From assembly GCF_008329535.1 (NCBI RefSeq), contig NZ_NPKR01000009.1, positions 186,001-250,000 on the forward strand: a stretch of 64,000 bases of DNA. The letters run 5' to 3'. The DNA is from Mycolicibacterium sp. P1-18. GTDB lineage: Bacteria; Actinomycetota; Actinomycetes; Mycobacteriales; Mycobacteriaceae. Position numbers and translations under genes: made by a program. Shown here one piece after another: positions 8,008-16,287 of this stretch. The notes beneath the pieces are model-generated. The model was given only the letters and a program-made list of their open reading frames with translations, had not been told where the DNA came from and did no database searches. Numbering within the stretch: position 1 is the first letter of the stretch; every line of letters starts with the position of its first letter.

Positions 8008-9243
8008 GTGACGCGGCGCACCGTTGAGTACGGCTGCGCGGTCGTGGTGATCGGCCTGCTGGCCGGCGTCGCAGGGGCCGCGACCACCGTGCTGCTGCAC
8101 TGGGTCGAACACCTCGTCTACCACTACTCGTTCGGCACGCTGCTGACCGGTGTCGGTGGCAGCAGCCCAATTCGGCGCGCCGTCGGACCGATGGTCGGCG
8201 GGGCGCTGGCCGGCTTCGGCTGGTGGCTGTTGCGCCGCGGCGGGGACGTTCCCGGGTTGACGGCCACCATCGCCGAACACCGGCCGATCCCCCGGTGGCG
8301 GATGTCGGCCGACGCCGGGCTGCAGGTTCTCCTGGTCGGCGCGGGAGCCTCCCTGGGGCGTGAGGGTGCGCCGCGCCAGTTGGCCGCCGCGCTGGGCGAC
8401 TGGGGGACGTCGCGATGGTCCCTGACCCCGCGGGACCGCGAGATCCTGCTGGCCTGCGCGGCGGGAGCGGGTCTCGGGGCGGTCTACAGCGTGCCGCTGG
8501 GCGGGGCACTGTTCGCCGTGCGCATCGTGCTGCGCACCTGGCATCCGCGGGCCGTCGGCACGGCGCTCGTCACCTCGAGCCTCGCGGTGGCGGTGTCCTC
8601 ACCGGTCACCCATCTCGAGCACGCGTTGAGGTGGCCGAACCCGACGCTGTCCTACCTGTTCGTCCTGCTCGCGTGTGCCGTCGCCCCGCTGGCGGTCGCC
8701 GTGGGGCTCGCCTTCGACCGCGTGACGGCCCTGGCGCGGCCCCGCCCCCAGATCCGCTCCTGGCTGCTGATCCCGGCGATCGCGCTGGCGGGCCTCGCCA
8801 CGGGGGTGTGTTCGATCTGGTGGCCGGAACTGCCCGGCAACGGTCGCAGCATCCTGACCGTCAGCGTCGACTCCGGTCTGACGCTCGGCGGTGCCGCGGT
8901 GATCCTGGTCCTCAAACCGTTGCTGACGGCGCTGTTCCTGCGCGCCGGGGCCATCGGCGGCCTGCTGACCCCCGCGCTGGCGACCGGCGCCGCGGCGGGC
9001 ACGGTCGCCACGTTGGCCCTGAATCACTTGGCGGGCACCCACTTTCAGGTTGCCGCGGTGTCACTCGCCTGCGCGGCCGGCGTGCTGGCCGTCACCCAAC
9101 GCGCGCCGCTGTTCGCCGCGCTCTTCGTCTGGGAGCTCGCCCGGCCACCGCTGTGGCTGTTCGTCGTGTTCGCGGTGGCGGCGTTCACGGCGCACGGCAT
9201 CGTCCTTCTGCGCCGACGACTGTGGCCGGCTACGGCCCCTTGA
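8008..9243 (+). CDS. CLC-family chloride channel or Cl-/H+ antiporter
   Basis: The 411-aa integral membrane protein has about ten hydrophobic helices. The CLC signature GREGAP lies at residues 117-122, with the gating glutamate Glu119 (equivalent to Glu148 in the E. coli antiporter). The first selectivity motif (GSGIP in the family) is replaced by DVPGL near residue 80, so ion preference could differ. The gene sits between mshB and lpqW, where M. tuberculosis has other genes. It overlaps the convergent lpqW stop by 14 bp. GTG 8008 is chosen on the predicted leaderless start. Confidence 0.85.
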   Translation: MTRRTVEYGCAVVVIGLLAGVAGAATTVLLHWVEHLVYHYSFGTLLTGVGGSSPIRRAVGPMVGGALAGFGWWLLRRGGDVPGLTATIAEHRPIPRWRMSADAGLQVLLVGAGASLGREGAPRQLAAALGDWGTSRWSLTPRDREILLACAAGAGLGAVYSVPLGGALFAVRIVLRTWHPRAVGTALVTSSLAVAVSSPVTHLEHALRWPNPTLSYLFVLLACAVAPLAVAVGLAFDRVTALARPRPQIRSWLLIPAIALAGLATGVCSIWWPELPGNGRSILTVSVDSGLTLGGAAVILVLKPLLTALFLRAGAIGGLLTPALATGAAAGTVATLALNHLAGTHFQVAAVSLACAAGVLAVTQRAPLFAALFVWELARPPLWLFVVFAVAAFTAHGIVLLRRRLWPATAP

Positions 9244-11107
9244 CCCAGTTGCCGGCGTCGCCGACGATGCCGACCGGCACCGCGCCCGACAGGCTCACGT
9301 TCTGCACGTTCGGGGCCGCCGCCACGATCGTGGTGTCCTGCAGGATCGGCAGGACGGTCGCCATGTTCCAGAGCCGCGGTTCGACGGCGGTGAGCACGTC
9401 GCCGATCGGCTGGCTGCCGTCGAGCGCGGCGTCGATGTTCGGCTGGATGCTGCGGTCGCAGATGCCCGTCAGGTTGCTGGGTGCCTGGACCAGCTGATCG
9501 GGATCCGTCGGCGCCGCGGGTTGCGTCGCGGTGGGCGTCGTGGTGGTCGTCCGGGGCGAGTCCGACGAGGTCGGCGCCGGGCTCGGTGTCGGGGTGCCGC
9601 TCGGCGGGGCGGTCGGCACCGCGGTGGCCTCCAGGGCCGGGCAGCCGAAGCGCGACGCCAGCGCGGTCGCGAGGTCGCCGCCCGCCTGGTGCCAGCCGAC
9701 GATGGCGTCGACGCGGTTCTGGGTCAGTGCGTCGCCGTAGAGGGTCGGTGGATCCAGGGACAGCACCGACGCCGAGATGCCCACGCTGCGCAACTGGTCG
9801 GCGGCGGTGTTGGCCACCGCGACCGACGTCGGGTCGTTGGCCGCGACGCCAATCACAAACCGCAACTGTTCGCCGTCCTTGCTGATGCGACCCCTGGTCG
9901 GTGGTGGAGAACCCGGCGTCGGCGGCGGCATCGGGCTGGTCGAGGACACCTCCTGCTCGACGGTGTAGCCGCTGGCCTTCAGCAGGTCCAGCGCGGCCTC
10001 CCGCGGCAGGGCGGGCGGCGCGGTGGGGACGTAGCCCGGGTCCGACGGTGAGCGGACCTGCGCCTGGGCCAGCGTGACGGTGTTGTCGCTGCCCGCGCCG
10101 ACGGCGGCCAGCAGGTCGACGTCGAGCAGCCCGAGGATGGCGCGTCGCACCTGGGTGTCCTGCAGGTCCGGCTGCTGGGCCCGCAGCGTCACCTGCATGA
10201 CGCGCGGGGTGACGATCCGTGCGGTCCGCACGTCGGGGATGGCGCCGAGCTGGATGAACGCGGCCTGACCACCGTGCACCTGGGCGACCTGGGTGTCGCC
10301 GTTGCGGATCGAGTCCGCGAGAACGGCCGGCGCTCCCCCGCGGCGGAACAGGATCTGGTCCGGCTTGGCGGGCTGACCCCAGTAGCGGTCGTTTCGGGCC
10401 AGCAGGATCTCGTCGCGCTGCGGGTCGATGCCGTCGACGCGGAACTGGCCGCCGGTCACCGGAAGCGCCCGCAGCAGACCCGCCGCGAATCCGCCGGGGA
10501 CGTCCTTGACGATGTGCGCGGGAAGGATGTCGTTGAACAGCTCCCGCCACGCCGGGTAGGGCTGCGAGAACGTCACCACCGCGGTCTTGCCGCCCTCGAG
10601 TGACTGCACCCCGGTGATGAGGTCGTATCCCGCCGGGTCGACCACGCCGGGCGCGCTGACCATCTGGCGCCACAGGTACCAGTAGTCGTCGGCGGCGATG
10701 GGCGCGTTGTCCGTCCACTGGGCTTCGGGCCGGATCTGGTAGGTGACGGTGAACGGATCCTCGCTCGTCACGTCCGCCGACAACAGCATCGTGGGGTCGA
10801 GTTCCCACCGGGAACCCGTCGGGGAGACCGGGTCCGGGATCGGCCGGAAGGAACTCGGCAGCACCAGCGAGGCGATCGCCGCGTTCACCGGCGACTGATC
10901 CGACAGCAGGTGCGGGTTGAACCCCGGCCCGATCGAGTCGATCGCCATGATGATCTGCGACGCCTTCAGCGGCGGCGGGGGTGTGCTCTCCGTGGTCTCG
11001 GTGCTCTGCGGCGCCGGCGGCGGGCTGACCGTACAGGCCACCACCAGCATCAACGTCGACGTCAGTGCACCGGCGACGGAGATGAGTCGTCGCAAGGTCG
11101 TCGGCAC
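9230..11107 (-). CDS. lpqW: LpqW, lipoprotein steering PIM/LAM synthesis
   Basis: The 625-aa product has a lipoprotein signal with lipobox LVVAC (Cys25) and the fold of an oligopeptide ABC-transporter binding protein (SBP family 5). In M. smegmatis, LpqW controls the branch between polar PIMs and LM/LAM and acts together with PimE, also encoded in this window. A Pro/Thr/Ser-rich linker (about residues 505-545) interrupts the domain near the C-terminus. Order typA-lpqW matches Rv1165-Rv1166. Thirty bases separate it from typA upstream, so cotranscription is likely. Confidence 0.93.
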   Translation of the reverse strand: MPTTLRRLISVAGALTSTLMLVVACTVSPPPAPQSTETTESTPPPPLKASQIIMAIDSIGPGFNPHLLSDQSPVNAAIASLVLPSSFRPIPDPVSPTGSRWELDPTMLLSADVTSEDPFTVTYQIRPEAQWTDNAPIAADDYWYLWRQMVSAPGVVDPAGYDLITGVQSLEGGKTAVVTFSQPYPAWRELFNDILPAHIVKDVPGGFAAGLLRALPVTGGQFRVDGIDPQRDEILLARNDRYWGQPAKPDQILFRRGGAPAVLADSIRNGDTQVAQVHGGQAAFIQLGAIPDVRTARIVTPRVMQVTLRAQQPDLQDTQVRRAILGLLDVDLLAAVGAGSDNTVTLAQAQVRSPSDPGYVPTAPPALPREAALDLLKASGYTVEQEVSSTSPMPPPTPGSPPPTRGRISKDGEQLRFVIGVAANDPTSVAVANTAADQLRSVGISASVLSLDPPTLYGDALTQNRVDAIVGWHQAGGDLATALASRFGCPALEATAVPTAPPSGTPTPSPAPTSSDSPRTTTTTPTATQPAAPTDPDQLVQAPSNLTGICDRSIQPNIDAALDGSQPIGDVLTAVEPRLWNMATVLPILQDTTIVAAAPNVQNVSLSGAVPVGIVGDAGNWVKGP

Positions 11108-11135
11108 GCCCTTCAGGCTATCGGGCCGCGCCGAG

Positions 11136-13040
11136 TCAGCCGCGAGCCTTCGCGCGCGACTTCGAGCGGGCCCGCGTCGTCGCGGCCAGCTCGACCTTGC
11201 GCACCCGCACGACCTCCGGCGTCACCTCCACGCACTCGTCCTCGGCGCAGAACTCCATCGCCTGCTCCAGACCCATCTCGAGCGGACGGGCGAGGGTCTC
11301 GAAGACGTCGGCCGTCGAGGACCGCATGTTGGTGAGCTTCTTCTCGCGGGTCGCGTTGATGTCGAGGTCCTCGGCGCGGGGGTTGATGCCCACCACCTGA
11401 CCCTCGTAGGTGTCGTCACCCGGCTCGACGAAGAACTGTCCGCGGTCCGACAGCTGCGTCATCGCGAACGGCGTGATCTTGCCGGAGCGGTCCGAGACCA
11501 GCGAGCCGGTGTGGCGGGCGCGGATCTCGCCGGCCCACGGGCGGTAGCCCTCGAAGACCGCGTTGGCGATGCCGGTGCCGCGGGTCAGCGTCAGGAAGTC
11601 GGTCCGGAAGCCGATCAACCCGCGGCTGGGGACGATGAAGTCCATGCGGACCCATCCCGCGGCGTGGTTGGCCATCTCCTCCATGCGGCCCTTGCGGCCG
11701 GCCATCAGCTGGGTGACCGCGCCGACGAACTCCTCGGGACAGTCGATCGTCATCGCTTCGTACGGCTCGTGGACCTTGCCGTCGACGGTGCGGGTGACCA
11801 CCTGCGGCTTGCCGACGGTGAGCTCGAAGCCCTCGCGGCGCATCTGCTCGACGAGGATCGCGAGCGCCAATTCGCCACGGCCCTGCACCTCCCAGGCGTC
11901 GGGCCGGTCGATGTCGACGACCTTGATGGACACGTTGCCGACCAGTTCGCTGTCGAGGCGCGCCTTCACCATGCGGGCGGTCAGCTTGTGTCCGGAGACC
12001 TTGCCGGCCAGCGGGGAGGTGTTGGTGCCGATGGTGACCGAGATGGCGGGTTCGTCGACGGTGATGCGCGGCAGGGCGTGCGCGTGCTCCACGTCGGCGA
12101 GGGTGTCGCCAATCATGATCTCGGGCATGCCCGCGACGGCGACGATGTCACCGGCGACTGCTTCGCTGGTGCTGGTCCGCTCGACGCCCTCGGTGGCCAG
12201 GAGCTCGGTGATCTTCGCGTTCGTGATGACGGGGTGGCCGTCCACTTCGCGCATCCACGCCACCTGCTGGCCCTTCTTGATCCGGCCCTTGTAGATGCGG
12301 ATCAGCGCGAGCCGGCCGAGGAACGCCGATGCGTCGAGGTTGGTGACCAGGGCCTGCAGCGGGGCCTCGGGGTCGCCCTCGGGCTCCGGGATGTGCTCGA
12401 GCAGCACGTCGAAGAGCACGTCGAGGTTCTCGCCGTCGGGGTTCTCGCCGTTGGCGGGCTGGTTGGTGCTGGCGATGCCGGCGCGACCCGAGGCGTACAG
12501 CGTCGGCAGTCCGAGCGCGAACTCGGCCGCCTTCTGCGCTTCCTCGTCGAGGTCGGACGCGACGTCGAGCAGCAGGTCGTGGCTCTCGGAGACGACCTCG
12601 GCGATGCGGGCGTCGGGGCGATCGGTCTTGTTGACGCAGACGATCACCGGCAGGTGCGCGCTCAGCGCCTTGCGCAGCACGAAGCGGGTCTGCGGCAGCG
12701 GGCCCTCGGACGCGTCGACCAGCAGCAGCACGCCGTCGACCATCGACAGGCCGCGCTCGACCTCGCCACCGAAGTCGGCGTGGCCCGGGGTGTCGATGAC
12801 GTTGATCACCGTCATGGTGCCGTCCGGGTTCAGACGGTGCACCGCGGTGTTCTTCGCCAGGATGGTGATGCCCTTTTCCTTCTCCAGGTCACCGGAGTCC
12901 ATCAGGCGTTCCACCGCGTCGTCACCGCGGTGAGTCAGGGCTCCGGACTGCCGGAGCATGGCGTCGACGAGGGTGGTCTTACCGTGGTCGACGTGAGCGA
13001 CGATGGCGACATTGCGAAAGTTGGGGCGTGAATCCACCAC
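11136..13040 (-). CDS. typA: TypA/BipA translational GTPase
   Basis: A ribosome-associated GTPase of the EF-G family. The GTP-binding motifs are visible: AHVDHGKTT (G1), GITI (G2), DTPGHADF (G3) and NKTD (G4). The C-terminal half carries the typical TypA regions and a basic tail. The product is about 634 aa. The open frame extends roughly 1.1 kb further upstream, but that part lies across other genes and has no homology. GTG 13040 or the adjacent GTG 13037 is the start. A -10-like GACAAT would place +1 on 13037. Confidence 0.95.
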   Translation of the reverse strand: MVDSRPNFRNVAIVAHVDHGKTTLVDAMLRQSGALTHRGDDAVERLMDSGDLEKEKGITILAKNTAVHRLNPDGTMTVINVIDTPGHADFGGEVERGLSMVDGVLLLVDASEGPLPQTRFVLRKALSAHLPVIVCVNKTDRPDARIAEVVSESHDLLLDVASDLDEEAQKAAEFALGLPTLYASGRAGIASTNQPANGENPDGENLDVLFDVLLEHIPEPEGDPEAPLQALVTNLDASAFLGRLALIRIYKGRIKKGQQVAWMREVDGHPVITNAKITELLATEGVERTSTSEAVAGDIVAVAGMPEIMIGDTLADVEHAHALPRITVDEPAISVTIGTNTSPLAGKVSGHKLTARMVKARLDSELVGNVSIKVVDIDRPDAWEVQGRGELALAILVEQMRREGFELTVGKPQVVTRTVDGKVHEPYEAMTIDCPEEFVGAVTQLMAGRKGRMEEMANHAAGWVRMDFIVPSRGLIGFRTDFLTLTRGTGIANAVFEGYRPWAGEIRARHTGSLVSDRSGKITPFAMTQLSDRGQFFVEPGDDTYEGQVVGINPRAEDLDINATREKKLTNMRSSTADVFETLARPLEMGLEQAMEFCAEDECVEVTPEVVRVRKVELAATTRARSKSRAKARG

Positions 13041-13110
13041 CAGATTGTCGCAGCGCAGGTATGCAATCGCGAAAACGGCGGGTTCTGTCCGTGCGCGTGG
13101 AGAGGCTGAA

Positions 13111-13278
13111 GTGAAGCCGTCGGAGTTCGCCGCGCTGAAGGCGAAGAAGAAGTGCTGCCGCAGCAAACCGCGCTGCAAGCGCTGCCCGCTGGTTCTGAAC
13201 AAGGTGCACAAGGCCGAGCTGGCCGGGGTGCGAGGCAAGGAGTTGGACAAGGTGTTGAAGCGGGCCAGAAAGGCCTGA
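13111..13278 (+). CDS. 55-aa Cys-cluster protein
   Basis: GTG 13111 follows a good ribosome site (GGAGAGG). The product is strongly basic, with a central KKKCCRSKPRCKRCP (Cys15, Cys16, Cys22, Cys25), then Lys/Arg-rich helices to the end. I know similar short proteins in actinobacteria but no assigned function. The CC-x5-C-x2-C spacing could hold zinc or simply be a basic RNA/DNA-binding patch. It is divergent from typA, with 70 bp between. Confidence 0.7.
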   Translation: MKPSEFAALKAKKKCCRSKPRCKRCPLVLNKVHKAELAGVRGKELDKVLKRARKA

Positions 13279-13486
13279 TGAGCTGTGCGGATGTCGCCGT
13301 CGGGCGTGACGGCCCCCCGGTAGCGCGGCGACCGCGCACCGGGCTGAGCCGACGGGCGCGGTCGGGGTGGTCGCCGTTGGTGGTCGCGGGACCCGTCCCG
13401 ACGATGCAGTCGGCTAGGTCGTCGGTCGGGGCGCCGCCGCGATGTGCGCCATGTCACCGCGCCACGACGGCCGCCGAGCGTGGGCG

Positions 13487-13930
13487 CTATGGCGTTCCCG
13501 GCCGCCGATCTCCGCCAGAAGACCCACGGTCGACGCCGTCGTGCCGCGCCAGGACGGCCGCCAGGTCGGCCACCCAGGCCCGGTCGGCGGGCACCCAGTC
13601 GAGTCCGTCGAGCTCCCCGGCGGTCACCCAGCGCAGCGCGCGATGGTCGCGCGCCGACACGCTGCCGCCGGTCCGGGTGACGAGGAACGCCCGCAGGACG
13701 GTCGACTCGCCGAGCGCGACGTCCGCGCCGAGGCGGGCACCGACGACGACCTCGACGCCGAGCTCCTCGTCGAGTTCGCGGACGAGCGCCGCTTCGTCGC
13801 TCTCCCCCGGCGCCGCCTTGCCGCCGGGGAGTTCCCACAGTCCGGCGAGCTCCGGTGGCCGGTCCCGTTGAGCCACCAGCAGATTGGCGCCGTCGATCAG
13901 GGCGCCCGCGACGACGATCTGGTTCGGCAC
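13487..13930 (-). CDS. mutT2: MutT2, Nudix (d)NTP pyrophosphohydrolase
   Basis: The 147-aa product has the Nudix box GGKAAPGESDEAALVRELDEE, shared with Rv1160. In mycobacteria MutT2 hydrolyses dCTP, 5-methyl-dCTP and 8-oxo-dGTP, cleansing the nucleotide pool. The start is GTG 13930, giving MPNQIVVAGAL as in the family. No Shine-Dalgarno is seen, but a symmetric -10 element places +1 exactly on 13930. The open frame upstream runs through the divergent pterin dehydratase and is an artefact. Confidence 0.92.
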   Translation of the reverse strand: MPNQIVVAGALIDGANLLVAQRDRPPELAGLWELPGGKAAPGESDEAALVRELDEELGVEVVVGARLGADVALGESTVLRAFLVTRTGGSVSARDHRALRWVTAGELDGLDWVPADRAWVADLAAVLARHDGVDRGSSGGDRRPGTP

Positions 13931-13954
13931 GCTGCGACGGTATACCGTCAGACG
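13931..13954. promoter_or_regulatory. symmetric bidirectional leaderless promoter, mutT2 / pterin dehydratase
   Basis: The two start codons are 24 bp apart. Between them, 13936-13949 is a perfect 14-bp palindrome, GACGGTATACCGTC. It holds TACCGT in both directions (13943-13948 on plus, 13942-13937 on minus), each matching TANNNT. From each hexamer, 6 nt lead to a start codon (ATG 13955 and GTG 13930). The geometry is therefore mirror-symmetric, and both mRNAs should be leaderless. The palindrome could also be a repressor site. Confidence 0.65.
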
Positions 13955-14236
13955 ATGGCCGTGTTGACCGATGAGCAGGTGGACGCCGCGCTGGCCGATC
14001 TCGAGGGCTGGGAGCGCTCCGACGGAGCCCTGCGCCGCTCGGTGGAGTTCCCCGCGTTCCTCGACGGCATCGACGCCGTGCGTCGCGTCGCCGAGCACGC
14101 GGAGCGCGAGGACCACCATCCGGACATCGACATCCGTTGCCGGACAGTAACATTCGTGCTCGTCACGCACTCCGAGGGCGGCATCACCGCCAAGGACGTC
14201 GCGATGGCCGGCGACGTCAATCGGATCGTCGGCTGA
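13955..14236 (+). CDS. 4a-hydroxytetrahydrobiopterin dehydratase (PCD/DCoH family)
   Basis: A 93-aa protein with the PCD family pattern (EHAEREDHHPDIDIRC and GGITAKDVAMA). The family dehydrates 4a-hydroxy-tetrahydropterins. In mycobacteria, which lack obvious aromatic amino-acid hydroxylases, the real role may be molybdopterin recycling or something else. The position between mutT2 and pimE matches Rv1159A. The start ATG 13955 has no Shine-Dalgarno but fits a leaderless transcript. The 3' end overlaps the convergent pimE by 20 bp. Confidence 0.88.
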   Translation: MAVLTDEQVDAALADLEGWERSDGALRRSVEFPAFLDGIDAVRRVAEHAEREDHHPDIDIRCRTVTFVLVTHSEGGITAKDVAMAGDVNRIVG

Positions 14237-15353
14237 CCATCGCGAGGTAGGCCAGGGTCGCCAGCGCCGCCAGCACGTACAGCGAGCCAAACAGGTCGGC
14301 GTACCAGGGCCGGCCCGCCATCCGGCCGGTGTCGCCGGCGAACGTCACCAGCCACGGCGAGCCCAGGTAGCCCAGCGCCACCCACGCCCAGCCGACCACC
14401 CGGCCGCCGGGTCGCGGCGGGCCGAGCACCAGCCACATGGCCAGCGGCAGCATCCACACCCAGTGATGGGTCCAGCTGATGGGTGAGATCAGCAACCCGA
14501 ACACCATCACCACGACGATCCGGCCGAGCGCGTCGTCGGCCCCGACCCGCCACCAGGCGGCCAGGCTCAGCACGGCGGCGAGCGTCACGGCGGCCAGCAG
14601 CGGCGCGCCGTACCCGACGTCGTGCCCCGCGACGTAGCCCACGACGCCGCGCAGCGACTGGTTCATCGGCGTGTCGACGACGCCGACGCGATCCGCGTTG
14701 CCGAGGAGGTCGGTGAAGTAGAACCGGGCCTGGGCCCCACCGAGGGCGATCGACGCCGCGACGGTGGCGCCGAACACCACCGCCGAGACCAGGACGACGC
14801 CCCAGCGCCGCGCGCCGACGAAGTAGGCGCCGGCCACCGCGGGGGTGAGCTTCATACCGGTCGCCAGCCCCACCAGCACGCCGGAGACCCACCACCGGGT
14901 GCTGACCACCGCGTAGAGCACCGCCACCATCAGCAACGCGCCGATCTGGCCGAGTTCGAAGAGGTGCCGCACCGGTTCGAACCAGATCGCGAGCGCCGTC
15001 CACGCCATCGCCAACCGGGCGTCCGGCCGGCCGAGCAACCTGAGGACCAGCACCGCGGCGCCGTAGAGCGCCGCCACGGTGCCCAGTTGCCAACCCAGCG
15101 CGACGACGGGAAACGGCAGGAAGTGCAGGGGGTAGAACACCACCCCGGCAAACGGGGGATAGGTGAACTGCAGCGGCAGCGGCGGGATCACCGGGTGGTA
15201 GACGAAGTCGTAGAGGCCGCCGTCGCGCATGGTCGCGGCTCCGTCGACGTAGACGTGCAGGTCGATGAAGTTGGTGCCGTTGGGCGCGAGGTAGGTGACG
15301 GCGAACCGTGCGACCAGGCTGAGGGCGAGGAGGTACGGCGCGGCGCTCGCCAC
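14217..15353 (-). CDS. pimE: PimE, polyprenol-phosphate-mannose alpha-1,2-mannosyltransferase
   Basis: PimE adds the fifth mannose, (1->2)-linked, to Ac1PIM4 on the outer side of the membrane, using polyprenol-phosphate-mannose. The 378-aa product is a GT-C fold (GT87/DUF2029) protein with about ten hydrophobic helices. An acidic first loop (NFIDLHVYVDG) holds the likely catalytic aspartate. GTG 15353 is the first start in the open frame. Upstream the frame stays open without another start codon, so the N-terminus could be slightly short. LpqW, which acts with PimE, lies 4 kb away. Confidence 0.9.
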   Translation of the reverse strand: MASAAPYLLALSLVARFAVTYLAPNGTNFIDLHVYVDGAATMRDGGLYDFVYHPVIPPLPLQFTYPPFAGVVFYPLHFLPFPVVALGWQLGTVAALYGAAVLVLRLLGRPDARLAMAWTALAIWFEPVRHLFELGQIGALLMVAVLYAVVSTRWWVSGVLVGLATGMKLTPAVAGAYFVGARRWGVVLVSAVVFGATVAASIALGGAQARFYFTDLLGNADRVGVVDTPMNQSLRGVVGYVAGHDVGYGAPLLAAVTLAAVLSLAAWWRVGADDALGRIVVVMVFGLLISPISWTHHWVWMLPLAMWLVLGPPRPGGRVVGWAWVALGYLGSPWLVTFAGDTGRMAGRPWYADLFGSLYVLAALATLAYLAMVSRRSD

Positions 15354-15514
15354 CCGCTGGCGCGGCGCCGCGGTGACGCCGGCGGGGCCGTCGACCCGTG
15401 TCTGCTTCGTGATTCGTCCGACTGTAGTTTCCGCCCGCCTCCGGCCGGTGTCGGCGGGTCGTTTCGGTCACCATCGGCCGTCATAGCCATAACGGTTGAG
15501 TAAATGCCACACGT

Positions 15515-15541
15515 GTCACTTGAGTAACTCCAGTAACTCCG
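15515..15541 (+). promoter_or_regulatory. three tandem 9-bp direct repeats upstream of exported Ala/Pro-rich gene
   Basis: GTCACTTGA, GTAACTCCA and GTAACTCCG follow each other without gaps, all of the form GTNACTNNN. A separate ACGTGTCAC occurs at both 15511-15519 and 15557-15565. Nine-base direct repeats beginning GTCAC resemble the reported MtrA response-regulator site, so an MtrA or related box is possible (inference). It lies 43 bp before the ATG at 15584. Confidence 0.45.
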
Positions 15542-15583
15542 TAGCTTCGGTTTCAGACGTGTCACCAACCGATCGGGAGAACC

Positions 15584-16240
15584 ATGCACTTCGCCAGAAA
15601 AGCCCTTGCTACCAGCGTGATTGCCGCCGCGTTCGCCGCGCCGGCCGCCCTGCTGCTCAGCGCCACCGCGTCGGCCGATCCCGTTCCGGCCCCCGCACCC
15701 GCCATGCCGAACATCCCGTTCCTCAACGGCATCTCGCCGGCCACCGCGCCAGCGATGCTGCAGGGCCTCGCGTCGGCGTTCACGGGCGCCGCCCAGCCGG
15801 CCGCCGCCCCCGCCGCGGCCCCGGCACCGGCAGCCACCGCGTCGGTGACGCTGCCCGCGGCAGCACCGGCGGCCGCCACCGCACCGGCAGCAGCCTCGCC
15901 GCTGCCCGGGTTGCTGCCCGCCGCGGCCGCACCCGCCGCCGCGCCCGCCGCCCAGCCGGCCGGCCTGGTTCCCACCGCCGAGGTTCAGCTGCCCCAGGTC
16001 GCGAACAACCCGTTGCCGCTGCCCAAGGAGCTCAGCTTCCCGGGTGACCTGACCTCGCTGCTGCCCCCGGGCCTCCCGCTCGCCGGTCTGCTGCCGAAGT
16101 CACCGGCCGCCGTCCCGGTCGCCACCGCGGTGGCTCCCGCCGCCGTCGCCGCCGTCCCGGCCGCGGTCACACCCGCCCTGCCGGCTGCGGCGGACAGCGC
16201 GCTCGTCCCGCTGTTCTTCCCCACCTCCGCGCTGCCCTGA
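15584..16240 (+). CDS. exported Ala/Pro-rich protein, Rv1158c-like
   Basis: The 218-aa product has a clear signal peptide (basic start MHFARKALATS, hydrophobic core, cleavage near SASADP, about residue 31) and a low-complexity Ala/Pro body. It contains LQGLASAFTG and a C-terminal LVPLFFPTSALP. It pairs with the next gene in the same order as Rv1158c-Rv1157c. The ATG follows a ribosome site (GGGAGAACC). No catalytic motif is seen; it is probably a cell-wall-associated or secreted protein. Confidence 0.8.
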   Translation: MHFARKALATSVIAAAFAAPAALLLSATASADPVPAPAPAMPNIPFLNGISPATAPAMLQGLASAFTGAAQPAAAPAAAPAPAATASVTLPAAAPAAATAPAAASPLPGLLPAAAAPAAAPAAQPAGLVPTAEVQLPQVANNPLPLPKELSFPGDLTSLLPPGLPLAGLLPKSPAAVPVATAVAPAAVAAVPAAVTPALPAAADSALVPLFFPTSALP

Positions 16241-16287
16241 CGCTCACCGCGTAACGCCGCACCACCCATCGACACCCCGGGAGAGTC

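Noticed and set aside
10917..13031. 704-codon plus-strand frame opposite lpqW/typA
   Set aside because: It covers two well-identified genes on the other strand and has shadow-type composition.
13041..14153. 370-codon N-terminal extension of TypA
   Set aside because: It runs across the 55-aa gene, mutT2 and the pterin dehydratase, and the TypA homology begins near 13040.
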